DNA of 64,000 nucleotides, taken from contig NW_024037047.1 of the NCBI RefSeq assembly GCF_015706575.1, forward strand, positions 1,182,632 to 1,246,631, written 5' to 3'. The notes below the pieces were generated by a model that searched no databases, was not told the DNA's origin, and saw nothing but the letters and a program-made list of their open reading frames with translations. The stretch is from Patiria miniata. Lineage: Eukaryota > Echinodermata > Asteroidea > Valvatida > Asterinidae. Positions 33,426 to 45,920 of this stretch are shown piece after piece (within the stretch, counting starts at the first letter, position 1; each line of letters begins with the position of its first letter). The translations under genes were made by a program, and so were the position numbers.

Positions 33426-34731
33426 TTACCGACATTAGACAAAGTTGTGAAATAGCGAGGCAACTGGAGCTGATTATATTTTTTGTTATAATTTACATTT
33501 ACATCTGGGTTTCATTTTTTGATACACCATGTAGTGAATGTCAATGTTGAAATGGCAAAAATGATGACATTCGGATACATAATCACAAGTTATCAATTAT
33601 AACACCATTATCACTTGGCCAATAGAGGTAAAGGAAAATCTTTCTTCGACACGCATGTATATTTTGTATGAATATCAACGGCGGTTGGCGCGCACAAAAA
33701 GACGCCAAAAGCTGTTTTGTGAACATTCTGAAAAACCGTGGTAGAAACACTTGTGAAACTGGGAAAAAAAAGTATTAATCGAAGTACTGTTTGCATACGG
33801 GTCCATAGATGATAGTCTCGTCACACGCAATAGTCGGTACCCTGGTGACTTAGGCGGCCACGTAAGCAAATAAAATAAACAATGATACGAATAATCAAAG
33901 CGTCAGGGAGCGAGTTTTAAAGGGTTTATCAACAAAGTATCATGGCAAAATGGAGAAAATAAGTGTCCAAGTGTTTGTAATGTGTCAGTTATTTTTTACC
34001 TAAGATCAGATAACGTGTCGGAGATACGATCTTTGACCTCTGGCAAACAGGCCTGCCGCATGCTACCGCATGCTATTTATATGAGTGTAGAATAGGTCTG
34101 ATTTGAAAACCAATGACAATCTACCATCCAAAATACCAGTCTTAATTATTTTGCCTATTGGCCACTCTTTCTATAGCCCTGTCTGTGCCCGTAGAGGGAG
34201 GAGGCAAACATAACATTACTGACACAAATTTAGGCTATTGGGATAGATGTGGATGCATTTAATTAAAGTAGCGTTTAGTTCGGGCTTGGATATGGGATGG
34301 GAAGACACGTATAATCAACAAATAAATATGTTATTCCCTCATTGAAGAATAAGAACTGTTTTTAATAATAACAGTCTCTTGAGCCCCCCCCCAAAAAAGT
34401 TTCAAACAATGTATATTAATCAGATGTATATTTTGTTAAAATCCAGATTCATGATGGTATAGACTGTGTTCAGATATCCAGTAATAAATAAATTAGCATA
34501 TTGATAAGTATCGACTGTAAAGTGGGAATGCAAGGGGTAGTAGCTATAGGCTACATGGAAAAAAATGTGTTATTGAAATTGACAGACAAAGGTGTGCCGC
34601 ACCCATCACACTAGTACTAAACTATTTGTTTACTGTCTAATTTGAACTAACACAAAACCTTAACCCAGCTTATTTTGCCAACAAATACTTTTATAATCGT
34701 ATCTTGTAAAATATCTGACAAATGAACAGTA

Positions 34732-35113
34732 AGGCCAAAAAAAAGTCTCCGGTTTCTGGTATGGAGCTTGCCCCAAAAGTGGTGCGGCGACGCGGCTTTT
34801 TTTTTTTTTTTTTACCTGTTTTTTTTTTTGGGGGGGTCTTCAATTTTCGGCTGATGACTGCAAATGGTGCCCGACTAAACTTAGTGCAAATATATGGGAG
34901 TCCAGAGAGGCCACATAAAGCTTATTCTCGATCATAACCCCATCTAAAAACACGTTAAAATTGTGCAGCAGCAGGATTCCAGTCAAACCAGTGAGTTTGG
35001 CGGTTTTGAGACATCATCTTGTATTGAAAAAAAAAACGTTTTCATTTTGCCGACGCGCATGGCTACGGCGACGCGCGAGCATACCAGAAACCGGAGACTT
35101 TTTTTTTTGGCCT
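34732..35113. mobile_element. TA-flanked MITE (382 bp), copy B only
   Basis: Termini AGGCCAAAAAAAAGTCTCCG and its complement form ~28-bp inverted repeats (the GTCTCCGGTTTCTGG core faces CCAGAAACCGGAGAC). TA lies on both sides (34730-34731, 35114-35115), as for Tc1/mariner. The paralogous site in copy A (near 19299) is empty but reads CAGTAAGTAATG, one A more than a simple TA duplication predicts. Related copies: 47677-48048 and 63737-64000, both in the opposite orientation. Confidence 0.85.
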
Positions 35114-35167
35114 TAGTAATGATTATTTTTAATCTGCATGCGTGTACTCGGTGAACTTAAGCAAGAA

Positions 35168-35899
35168 CCCTAAAAAGGGCTGGATTATTTTGACCATCTC
35201 ACAACCGGGGGGGGGGGGAAATTCCGCCCCTCCCCCCAAGATATCGGCGATTGGTGAAGAAAAATTATGAAACTTGAAACATACATATAATGACTTATCA
35301 TAAACATACCCAAGACATTTCATGGCTATAGGTCAAAGGCTTTCGTGGCTATCGGGTGGCATGGGTGGCTTGTGCGTAAAGCGCTCGCCTCTCACCAAGG
35401 TGACCACGGTTCGAATCTTGGCCGCGGATCACATGTGAGTAGAGTTGTGCGTTGGTTCTCTCCTGTGCCACGAGGGTTTTTCTCCGGGCCCTCCGGTTTT
35501 CCTCCCTCCGGAAAAATTAAACACTTTCAATCTCTGGCTGTGCTCCGTGGTCGTATATGGGTCGATGCGGCCGGCAGCCTTAGGCGCCTTTACGTGCCAG
35601 CGTCCCAACCGTTGTAGCCGCGTCCTTCGCAATTCAGCATACCAGCTGCAAGTAAGGATGATTAGCCTCCCAAATTATAAAGGGTTTTGGATTTATGGCT
35701 AAATAACCATTCATTTGCACGAATGGTAATTCTGCTTTGTGCACACTCCGTATATGGGGAAATTCAGTTTTCACCAAAAATGTTTCGCTGCGCGGTAACC
35801 CGTCGTCCAATTTCATGTTTTGGTATCAAAAGATGGGCAAGACTCCAGACTGAAAAGTCAGAACAGCTTTTTTTTTTTGAAAGGCTATCGCGGATAGGG
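35168..35899. mobile_element. piggyBac-like MITE, copy B1, with nested SINE
   Basis: Duplicate of 19372-20112, followed by TTAA (35900-35903). Confidence 0.75.
35340..35678 (+). mobile_element. tRNA-derived SINE (family 1), duplicated copy
   Basis: Same 339 bp and same AAAGG flanks as 19541-19879, so it was inserted before the segmental duplication. Confidence 0.85.
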
Positions 35900-36247
35900 T
35901 TAATAGCAAACAACAGAATTTTGATTTTCATTGATTTCTTTTGACCCACCCATACACAATTTCGAGAGAACATTTGTTCGTTAACTTTGATTATTCTAAA
36001 GGCCCCTTGGGCAATATTCATTACATTTTAAAATGACAAGCGCACCACTCAAACCACAAGCCCTAATGATTGCTTGCCTATTGTCTTTTCTCTACTAGCT
36101 ACTGTCTCTGCTCTTTGAGTAGGGGAAGGCAAACATATTATTGACATCAATTCAGGCTCTCAGGATAGACATTGATGCATTAGAATGGAGTAGCGTTTTG
36201 TTTTGGACATGGATGTTGACAGACCGAATAATATCAATGAAAAAATG

Positions 36248-36541
36248 AGCTCTTGAGCGAGGCACTTTACCATTATTGCTTCGTCCTTAGGGTGGGACGT
36301 AAAGCCGTAGGTCCCGTGTGTTGTGTTATGCACGTTAAAGAACTCAGTAACACTTCGAGAAGGGGTTTGCCCCAGTGTTTCTGGCATTGACAGCAATATA
36401 CGCCGCAGCACCTAGCAAGAGAGGTGCTACATAATGGGTCTCACATGTTCATATACTTTATTTACCTGTCTTTGGTTGCATTCTCTCATGTGCTTTGTAT
36501 CCTTTGGAAAAGACGCTATATAAATACGGTTATTATTATTA
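36248..36541 (+). mobile_element. SINE family 2, duplicated copy
   Basis: Counterpart of 20462-20761 with the same truncation point and tail; a few bases are deleted near 36355. Confidence 0.75.
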
Positions 36542-37849
36542 CTGAAATTAAACGGATACATTTCCGTTGGAGCTGACTTTTTTGCTGTATAAAGGGGTCA
36601 ATTTAAACAAAAACCCAAAAAACCAAGTCTTACTTTTTTATTTTTATTTTATTTTAATTTTTTTTAGAGGGGGCGGGTATTTATTAGTACTTATGGAGAA
36701 AGGGAACGATAATTCTCGACTACAATAGTAATCAGCCTAGCGATCGATCTGATGGCGATAAAACACCTCACTATCGGAGGGTACCTATAATTACTTGAAA
36801 ACGATCAAAAGCAGTTACAAGTAACCTCACAATAATTTTGATTCTTGACTTATTTTGTTAAATGCTAAATTTAGTATGACTTTTTTCACAAACACATCCA
36901 AAGAAACGTGTGAAACTGCACTATTTTAACACTGGTGCGTTTAGGACAGGAGTCAACATTTCTCTATTTTTTTTTTACTTTTGAGACAGCCTCAGTACTT
37001 CACCCAGATATTCTGATCACCATTGCATAAAGCTATGCCTGTGACTTTGCCAATTAAATGAAAACACCCTTGTCGATCTTTTTAGAGTTTGAGTCAATAT
37101 TTGCCTTTTTAAAACTCTTTTTTGACAGCCTCACCATTTTACTTATATAGTTTTATCACCAGTCCATAATGCTCTGTGACCTTTACATTGTCAATCACCT
37201 GATACCATAAACCATGCATAGGGGTTAAAGTTAAACTGTACTATTTTAGCAATGATATATATGTTTACCCCCCCCCCCCTGTCGTTCTTTTTCATGACGA
37301 GAGTTCGAGTCAGTATTTGCCTTTTATTTATTTTTTTTCCGAGACACTGCCAATCACCTGATAGCACGCACCATGCATTAGCGGTAAAGTGTAAAAAGTC
37401 AAAGGAACCTACAATTCCGACTTAAATCTCTGTTATCTCAGTAAATTGTAGAAGCCAGGTTGGTCCTGACGTACATTACAATAAAGTAATTGTAAAGATA
37501 AAACTTACGGATTTGCGTCAACAGTTTAACATTTAACCAGGGCAAATATTGCAGTCAGGTATCCATAACGAATAATGATGTTAAGTTTCGTATAATCACC
37601 CAAGTACCTCCATGAGACAAATTGGAGGCCTTGTGAAATCCATGAATACTGACCTTTCTTATTCAATCCAACAAACAGAAGATATGAACAAAATATGTAA
37701 ACAACTTTAAAAGGCCGAATAACGGTGGTCTCTGAAAATTTGTTGCAAGTCAACTTCGTCTCCAAGGTGTCGAGCAGATCTTGAAAAGTGTTTACGTCCA
37801 TTTTGGGGAGATAACATAAAAAAGAGGCCCGGGTAACCATTGTTAGAGT

Positions 37850-37936
37850 TAAACAAAGAAATTGATTGGAGCGGGTTTGAAGCTGCGACTTCAGGATACC
37901 GTCGAGGCGCTATACCAAATGAGCTATCCAACGCCG
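37850..37936 (-). repeat. tRNA-like sequence (SINE head), copy B
   Basis: Counterpart of 22190-22276. Confidence 0.5.
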
Positions 37937-38059
37937 CTTTGGTTAGCTTTAAATAAATTGAATCTAGTCAGTTTCCCTTTGTGGTTTCTCTCTGGAAATC
38001 ACGATTTTGTTTCATGTGGTTCATGAATTATTACTGAACTCATTTGTAATTTGATACCT

Positions 38060-38333
38060 AGTGGAGTCTTCATAATGGTGGGGGGATTCTAAGATCCCGG
38101 CCAATAAGTGACAAACAATTATGAAGCTCCGTACATACATAGAACGACTTATCATGAACATACCCAAGATGTTGCATGGATATAGGATAAAGGGTTTTGG
38201 AATAATGGCTAATTAATTATGCATATTCACGATTGTTAATTTTGCTTTGTGCACACTATGTACATGGGGAAATTCAGTTTTCAGGGCGCGTAGCAGCTCT
38301 TTGTCCGAATTTTATGATTTTGGTGTCAAAAGA
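38060..38333. mobile_element. piggyBac-like MITE, copy B2, truncated, with empty BEL/Pao site
   Basis: Uninterrupted counterpart of 22400-22533 plus 29537-29680. It runs through AAAGGGTTTTGG at 38189-38200 where copy A has the 7-kb element, then stops at the ~1.05-kb deletion. Confidence 0.75.
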
Positions 38334-39356
38334 CAAAACACCTCTGTCGATCTTTATGGAGTTTGAGTCAATATTTGCCTTTTCTTAACTGTTTTGAGAC
38401 AGCCTCAACACGCTACCTATACATTGTTGTCACCAGTCCATAATGCCCTGTGATTTTGACATTGCCAATCACCTGATACCATACACCATGCATAGTGGGT
38501 TAAATGTAAACTGCACTATTTCAGCAATATAATACAGGTGCATTTATCTCCCCTGACGATCATTTTCGAGTTTGAGTCAATATTTGCCTTTTAAAAACTC
38601 TTTTGAGACAGCTTCACCACTTTACTCAGATAGTTTTATCACCAGTCCATAATGCCCTGTGACACTGTCAATCACCTGATACCATACAACATGCAAAGGG
38701 GGTCAAATTAAACTGCACTATTTCAGAAATGATATAAATTTAACATCCCTATTGTTCTTTATGTGACGGGATTTCGAGTCAATATTTGCATCTTAGCACG
38801 CACCATGAAATGGGGGTTACGTGCAAAAAGACAAAGGAACCTGCAATTTCTCAGTGAATCGCAGGGAAGATGAGCCAGGTTGGTCCAGACGTACATTGCA
38901 ATACAAGAATTGTCAAGATAAAACTTGCTGATGTGCGTCAACACTTTAATAATTAACCAGGGCCAAATATCGCAGTCACGTATTAGATAACGAATATTGA
39001 CGTTTAGTTTCGTTTAATCACCTATACGTACCATCAAGGGACAAGTTTGAGGCTTTGTGAAATCCATAAATTAAACCTTTCTCATTTAATCCAGCTAAAA
39101 GAAAATGTGAAAATAATATGTTAAACCTTTAAAAAGTCCAAGAACAAAGGCTTGTGAATATCTTTTACAAGTCAACCTCGTCCCCACGGCCTCGAGAAGT
39201 AGGCTTCCACTGGCTGTTCTCTGTCCTTGGTTCCGCATGTCCAAACATCATGGGCATTAGCATTATAGGTGTGTAATGGCCAGATCCTGAAAAGTGTCCA
39301 CGTCAATTGCAAAACATCAAAAAGTGCCCCGAGCGACCAGTTTTAGAGTTAAACAA

Positions 39357-39440
39357 AGAAATTGACTGGAGCGAGTTTGAACCTGCGAACTCCGGATACC
39401 GTCCAGGCGCTCTACCAATGAGCTATTCAAACCCCGCCTT
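39357..39440 (-). repeat. tRNA-like sequence (SINE head), copy B
   Basis: Counterpart of 31770-31852. Confidence 0.5.
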
Positions 39441-39501
39441 GCTTAGCTTTGAATTACATCTAGTCAGTTTCCTTTGTGGTTTCTTTCTGGAAACTACAAA
39501 T

Positions 39502-40171
39502 TGTCACCGACACCACGAACTGACACCCGGTGGTCAGCGTTGCAGAAACACAAATCGGAGAAAAACGCTTTTAAAGGTTTGACACGAATTTACTCAGTAA
39601 AATATTCCATTTATCTTAGAGGTTTTAGTATCACTCAACGTAAAAATGCTTTCACTTCTCAATTCTCAAGTTAATTAGCAATTAAATGATTAAGATGGGT
39701 GTCAGTTCGTGAAAACCAAAATTTACGTGTTTTCGGAGAGTGCGCGCATGCAATAGCGTTATTGAGTGTCAGTTCGTGAAAACCAAAATTGACCCGTTTA
39801 GGGAGAGTGCGCGCACACACTGCGCATGCGTGCGCGCACTCTCCCAAAACGCGTCAATTTTGGTGTTCACGAACTGACACTCACTAACGCTATTGCATGC
39901 GCGCACTCTCCGAAAACACGTCAATTTTGGTTTTCACGAACTGACACCCTGTGCAGTGTCACTTCGTGGTAACCAAAAATACCAGAATTGACAAATTTCT
40001 TGAAATTCATTAGTAAAATTCGCTTATTTTAGATGATTTCAGCAATTTTTACCTCGTCATGTTAATCTTCATGATACAAACTGCTAATATGTGCAAAAAA
40101 AGAAAATTTGAATTTTTATTTTTTTTGTACACAGGTGATGCAGAGGGTGTCAGTTCGTGGTGTCGGTGACG
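39502..40171. mobile_element. 670-bp inverted-repeat element with nested palindromes, copy B
   Basis: Counterpart of 31915-32573 with AAAT flanks (39498-39501, 40172-40175). The central palindrome is slightly longer here (GAGAGTGCGCGCACACAC), so copy A has lost about a dozen bases at its symmetry centre. Confidence 0.85.
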
Positions 40172-40597
40172 AAATGTTTGTCATATGTTCTACATCGGAT
40201 TACAGATTATGAACATGATCGGTCACGTGGTTCAGGAATTATAACCAAACTCATTTGTATTTTGATACCTAGCGAAGTCATCATGATGTCAGAGTAATAT
40301 GCACACATTGGAATCAGGGTTGATGTTTGTTCAGTTTCAAAATCATACCAAGTATAACAAGAAGAAGTCGCGGATATTTATAGGGAAAATAAAACAGAAA
40401 AAAAAAAATTACTCAATGTTTGGCGTTTGTTTTTGTGACAAATGCAGGGGATCCCCCGGACTGTACATGTTCATGTCAATTCAGTACAGGATGTATCAAA
40501 GGAAACCAATATGTAAATATAAATTATAAAACAAATTAATACAAATTTTCAAATAAGTTAGAGATCATGTGAAAGACCAATGTGTCCTCTCTCCAAT

Positions 40598-41023
40598 GAT
40601 ATATTGACTGTGTGTCTGTGGCCATGGATGACTGAGCAAACATTGTTTTTCTGTCATAGGCCTAAACCAGAGCTGGGCCAAGCTTGTGCAAGAGGTTAAC
40701 TTGTGTGGAACAGCTAAATTTAAAGAAAGAAGACAACATTTTCATTAAAACAGTGTATTCAATTTTGACACGGTGATTTAACCACTCTCATTGTTGAAGT
40801 ACCCATCAAATGGCCTAATGCCTTCAACGTGGCAACCACCTCTTTGCACACAAAGCTGTGTACGACGTCGCATATCGTCGACCGCCTGTCTTGCCATGGC
40901 CTGACTTTCACGTAGGGTTCACTTTTGGCTCAAACTTGGCCCAGCACAGGTTTTGGCCCTTGACAGAAAAAGAATGATTGCTCAGTCACCCATAGCCTTT
41001 CGCCAAGTCAATCGTGGTATAAC
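40598..41023. mobile_element. foldback element, copy B
   Basis: Counterpart of 33000-33425, offset by 7598 bases. Confidence 0.7.
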
Positions 41024-41949
41024 TTACCGACATTAGACAAAGTTGTGAAATAGCGAGGCAACTGGAGCTGATTATATTTTTTGTTATAATTTACATTTAC
41101 ATCTGGGTTTCATTTTTTGATACACCATGTAGTGAATGTCAATGTTGAAATGGCAAAAATGATGACATTCGGATACATAATCACAAGTTATCAATTATAA
41201 CACCATTATCACTTGGCCAATAGAGGTAAAGGAAAATCTTTCTTCGACACGCATGTATATTTTGTATGAATATCAACGGCGGTTGGCGCGCACAAAAAGA
41301 CGCCAAAAGCTGTTTTGTGAACATTCTGAAAAACCGTGGTAGAAACACTTGTGAAACTGGGAAAAAAAAGTATTAATCGAAGTACTGTTTGCATACGGGT
41401 CCATAGATGATAGTCTCGTCACACGCAATAGTCGGTACCCTGGTGACTTAGGCGGCCACGTAAGCAAATAAAATAAACAATGATACGAATAATCAAAGCG
41501 TCAGGGAGCGAGTTTTAAAGGGTTTATCAACAAAGTATCATGGCAAAATGGAGAAAATAAGTGTCCAAGTGTTTGTAATGTGTCAGTTATTTTTTACCTA
41601 AGATCAGATAACGTGTCGGAGATACGATCTTTGACCTCTGGCAAACAGGCCTGCCGCATGCTACTCATATTTGGCAAGCCACTTGTGGCCCGATTTCATG
41701 CCTTAATTAGGAGAAAATGCTATTTATAGTCAAATTATGCAAAACTTTGGACAAACAGCCGATGAAATCACTCAATCGAGCGCATTGGGGAGGGGCCTGT
41801 GATGCATTGTCTTGAGGCTTTGGGTCTTGGCGACAAATACTCGCGAAGCCAGTAGCGAGTCACATTGGAAATTTACCCCCGACGAAAGCATATCATGGAT
41901 GCATGGGCATCGCAAAGCCCACCGGGTGGTTGTAAAATGTAAAGTAGAG

Positions 41950-42320
41950 GAGAGACATAGACGTTTGATTCAGGATACAGTCACCGCTGGTTGAGACCTC
42001 TCTCTGAAGGATTCGGGACTCGTCGAGACCTGTCTCTGAAGGATTCGGACTCGTTTGGGAGGACTGACAACCTGCCAATACATGGACAGGAGAGACATAG
42101 ACGTTTGTATCAGGATACAGTCACCGCTGGTTGAGACCAGTCTCTGAAGGATTCGGGACTCGTCGAGACCTGTCTCTGAAGGATTCGGGACTCGTTTGGG
42201 AGAACTGACAACCTGCCAATACATGGACAGGAGAGACATAGACGTTTGTTTCAGGATACAGTCGCCGCTGGTTGAGACCTCTCTCTGAAGGATTAGGGAC
42301 TCGTTTTGGAGGGCTGCCAA
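41950..42320 (+). repeat. ~140-bp minisatellite, nearly three copies
   Basis: 'GAGACATAGACGTTTG' begins units near 41952, 42090 and 42232. Each unit contains one or two shorter repeats of 'CTCTGAAGGATTCGGGACTC', so the array has two nested periods (about 140 and 45 bp). Open frames on the minus strand across it are repeat artefacts. Confidence 0.85.
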
Positions 42321-44054
42321 CTTTCCTATACAAGGTACGTACACGATAAACATCACATGCCAAATGCCGTATATCACTGAGTAACAAATGTTACTCTGAT
42401 TACTAGTTTCAAACTTCCACTAACCAAGTGTACACTCATGTCTACATGTTTGTTCTTAAAGTCTATCGGTCTAAATCTGAGACTATCGAGACTTCGAGAT
42501 ATGTAACGAGGCTATTTTTGCAACGCCGAGTCATTCGGAGAATATCTTTGTATTTAACCAATACCATTGATATACATGTACAACTTTAAATTCGAAGATG
42601 TTGATTGCGTTTTAATATTTGCACGATAATGTAGTAGACACAAAACAAATTTCATCAGCACCACAAAATGCACCACGGACTGTTCACTAGGACACTTAAA
42701 TAAAATAACGGTCTGTATTCAATACTGACCGTTTTGCTGTTTTTCAAAGTTATTTGTGTAAAACTGTAAAACAAAAATCATTGATCGTTATGCTGTAATG
42801 AATGTTATTAAACTTATAAAACAGAGAAACCGTATTTATCTTAAAACCGTTTGACCGTTTGACAAAACTGTAAAACGACAAAACGGTCAATGGTTTGTTT
42901 ACTGTTTTTGTTTTGAGGAAATGCAAAACGGTAAAACGAAATAACGGTATGTCCCGGGATTTGCGTATAACTATAAGCGTGACTCGGTATATCCGCGTAT
43001 CCGGATACGAGGTGGGTGGGATAGGTGAAAGGCGGGGTATTCTGCAATTGTGCCGCCAAAATTGTCAAACACATGATCTAACCATTAACTCGACACAAAT
43101 TCTGCGGACAAAGTTTGATAAAAAGTAAGAACCGTACCTGCGCCTGACCCGCCAAAAAACAATCAACACTATTTCCAACATGAACACCGCACCGAGCGAC
43201 CCGTACCGTATACGCTTGGCGTTTGAAACAGCGCCCTCTATCTTTTTCCCAAAACATTGATGAAATTCGCTCGCGTACCCCCCCCCCCGCCGGTCAAAAA
43301 GTGGGGGGTTGGCTATCGATCTGAACCCACCCACCCCACCCCAACCCCGCTTTTTCTCGGTGATTCGAACTTCCCAACAACCAAAAAACTTTAAAAGTGT
43401 CGTTTTGATGTAAGGTTAAGGGACGTTATACTATTATAGTGCATGATCAAAATGTATCTGAATCATGAACAGGCCTAGCCCCCCCCCCCTTCACGGCCGG
43501 GCATTTGTTTTTATTTAAGTCATCGCCAACCCCCAACCCCCCCCCCCCCCGCCATCCCCAGTCCCTGCACAAATAAGGAAAATACTGAGAAGGGGAATTG
43601 ACATCAGCCTGTCGGCGTAATGTCTCCACTATGCACTCACGTGTAAAACTGTACTCGGCGGATAATATTTACTGCAGCGGCTCGATCGATATGCACTGGT
43701 GTCAGCTAATAAATCTAAATGTGACAGTGTCAATATTGGGCCAGATAATGCAGATCAGTAGATAACCAGGGTATAAAAAAGGTAAAACTGGTTCCATATT
43801 GATGCCACGTACTAGTACGCTGCATGTAAATTTACATAATACAATTGAAAAATATAAATAAAAGCACATGAAATTATATTCATATTTTTATACTGAATAG
43901 AAGTGAAACACAAAGAATGTATTATTTTATGCCAGCCATCAGTCAACAAGGTAAGGCTAAATGCTCTGCAGAAACGAAACTATATATCACTTACTTGGTA
44001 CTTGGTACTTGGTTGGTTCTTCTCCTAAGGACAAGGGAGTCACATTACTAGGAG
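42321..44054. other. spacer with AAAACGGT-rich stretch and G/C tracts
   Basis: Between about 42690 and 42955 the words ACCGTTTTG and AAAACGGT occur many times on both strands, suggesting a decayed inverted-repeat element. C tracts of nine or more lie at about 43278, 43480 and 43538. No gene is recognised. Confidence 0.45.
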
Positions 44055-44612
44055 GCCAGAAACACTGGGGCAAATCAAGGGTGGATCCAGAACACAATTT
44101 TTTTTTGGGGGGGGCCCAAAAAATTGTCCCCCAAGAAAGTGGGTTTTCCCACTTTCCAAAAAAAACAAAGAATCCAAAAAAAATTGGATTCTAGATGCCC
44201 TGTGCTGCGATCTGAGGCAATTTCTGACCACTTTAACCAATGTTTTTTTGAGGAAAAGATGGTGGTGTACTCATTGCCTGCCTTTATTGCGATGTCACAT
44301 AAAAAAAAATGGTCTCGTTTTTTTTTTTTTTTGGGGGGGGGGCATGGCCCCCTTTGGCCCCCCCCCCCCGGATCCGCCCTTGGGGCAAACCCCTTCTCTT
44401 TGCGATAAGTGTATCGTATTAGGCCTTATACAACACACGGGACCTCCAGCTTAACGTCCCATCCGAAGGACGAAGTAATAATGGTTAAGTGCCTTGCTCA
44501 AGGGCACAACTTGAGTGTCCGGGCCCGGGCTCGAACCCACGCCACTGTTGCCTCTGAAACACCACAGCATGAGTCTGGTGCTCTTAACCGCTAGGCCATG
44601 ACACTCCAGTTA
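44055..44612 (-). mobile_element. SINE family 2 with tRNA head, split by a hAT MITE
   Basis: On the minus strand it starts near 44612 with a tRNA-like head (box A-like 'TGGCCTAGCGGTTAAGAGC', box B 'GGGTTCGAGCCC') and continues with the same body as 20462-20761 ('TTGAGCAAGGCACTTAACC', 'CGTCCTTCGGATGGGACG'). At 44383 it is interrupted and resumes at 44075 with 'CCCCAGTGTTTCTGG'. This copy supplies the head missing from the others. Confidence 0.8.
44076..44382. mobile_element. hAT-type MITE, 307 bp, nested in the SINE
   Basis: Termini CAAGGGTGGATCC and GGATCCGCCCTTG are inverted repeats. The flanking octamers GGGCAAAT (44068-44075) and GGGCAAAC (44383-44390) match at seven of eight bases, and removing the element and one octamer restores the SINE. 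It contains G and C tracts of 8-10 bases near each end. Confidence 0.85.
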
Positions 44613-44829
44613 CCATAGTTACCCGACGAAGTAGAGAATTTCACTTTCATTTGCAAGAAAAGACAATTAGGCATCGGATCGGAAGGCCCTATTGAAGTCC
44701 TAAATCACTTCATGTGCAGGACATTCGTAGCCGTCCATTAATTTTATCGAATTTACTATCACTGATTATAATAGCTCAGATTAATCTTCTTACTGGGTTA
44801 ATTACTACTCCGCCGGTATCTCTTTTTTT

Positions 44830-45128
44830 ATGATCAGGAATATATTATTGGTTTTAAATGTTTTGCCGTGGTTTTATGTACAATTTACAATTTACATGTT
44901 CAATTGTTTTTTATTTGATTTTCAATTCATGTTAAAGGGGATCCCTACTCGACAAGCTCCGCTTTTGCAGATCCCCTTCATCATCTCTAATTAAATAATG
45001 CGCCCAAGGTGTATATTTTGTAAAAACCAGCTCTAATTTCTTAATATCTTAAACTACATGTATGTTTTTATGCGTCACTTTATGAAATGAGGTAAAAATA
45101 ATAAAGAATGAATGAATGAATGAATGGG
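44830..45128 (+). mobile_element. probable LINE 3' end with (GAAT)n tail
   Basis: AT-rich non-coding sequence ends in AATAATAAAG followed by four GAAT units at about 45108-45125, typical of L2/CR1-type LINE tails. No reverse transcriptase frame precedes it, so it is at most a 5'-truncated copy. Confidence 0.4.
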
Positions 45129-45540
45129 TGAAAAACCTGCGATTGGCTCCTTTATGGCATCCTCGAAGATATTTATTTCGAAATGTGGGTTTCCCCCTAT
45201 CGAATTGAAGTTGCGAAATGCTCACGCGCAGTGCAATGTTTGAAGGGGTTCCCCCAATTCCCAGCCCATTCATATTAGACTTGCTACAAGTCCACCGTGT
45301 TTGAGTGTTGCAAACAACGCTTGTAAAGATTCAGTACGCAGTGCAGTGACTTAGACAATACCCTCAGATAATGGTTAATTTGTATAATTATACACAGATT
45401 ACATTATATAACTATATACATGTTTATTGAAGAACGCTTTTGATAAACCCAATTATACAGCCCTGTACTTTTCCTCATATCGACTTAGTCAAGTTTAATG
45501 CAGTTATGCAAAATATGAGGACAAGCACAGATCCTATTAT

Positions 45541-45602
45541 TCTATAGCTCAGTGCTCTAGTCACGTCAGTAGGCAAGGGATTCGATCCACCATGGTCTGA
45601 CC
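45541..45602 (+). repeat. tRNA-like sequence (SINE head relic)
   Basis: 'TATAGCTCAGTGCTCTAG' resembles box A and 'GGGATTCGATCC' box B. Confidence 0.4.
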
Positions 45603-45895
45603 ACCGTGCACATTGAGCACCATGGTTTGACCACCGTGCACATAGAAACATAATAATACTTTCTCTGATGTTGCAAAAGCCCTTCAAGTTTCATGCATTT
45701 TGTAGCAGACATCGTTCAACTGAGCTGTGTAAATTGTTCAACACGAACAACCCTGTTATCTTCAACCGAAGAACTACAAGTACACTACTCGCGATCCGAG
45801 TGCACAGAACTGCTGATAGTGATACTGGAGCAGCAGCCACCTGAGGTCACAGGTTTCGGTCTGAAGCGCGTGCCACACTCAATGTCCTGCTGACA

Positions 45896-45920
45896 ATGGC
45901 ATCCGGAGGATCTGACGACG
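45896..45920 (+). CDS. exon 1 (start exon)
   Basis: Eight codons plus one base, MASGGSDD, ending at a strong donor GACG/GTAAGT. The short length makes it the least certain exon, but its phase fits exon 2 exactly. Confidence 0.6.

Larger units (their letters stand above)
18631..34066 (+). repeat. tandem segmental duplication, copy A (contains BEL/Pao)
   Basis: From ATTTATATGAGTGTAG onward this block matches 34075-41664 almost base for base, apart from insertions and deletions. Specific to copy A are the BEL/Pao element (22534-29536 plus 5-bp duplication), an extra ~118-bp repeat at 21185-21302, and 29681-30730 (about 1.05 kb), which copy B lacks. The junction at about 34067-34074 shares ATTTATA with both the start of copy A and a site just past copy B (41721), suggesting a microhomology-associated origin. 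Apart from the retrotransposon there is no coding region. Confidence 0.93.
34075..41664 (+). repeat. tandem segmental duplication, copy B (no BEL/Pao)
   Basis: Direct repeat of copy A, reading through the sites where copy A is interrupted. It keeps the empty site of the BEL/Pao insertion at 38190-38194, and lacks the counterpart of 29681-30730 (deletion point about 38333/38337). It carries one insertion of its own, the TA-flanked MITE at 34732-35113. No gene lies in the block; short open frames are shared with copy A and lack features. Confidence 0.93.

Noticed and set aside
41970..42387. 135- and 88-codon minus-strand open frames
   Set aside because: They are translations of the 140-bp minisatellite.
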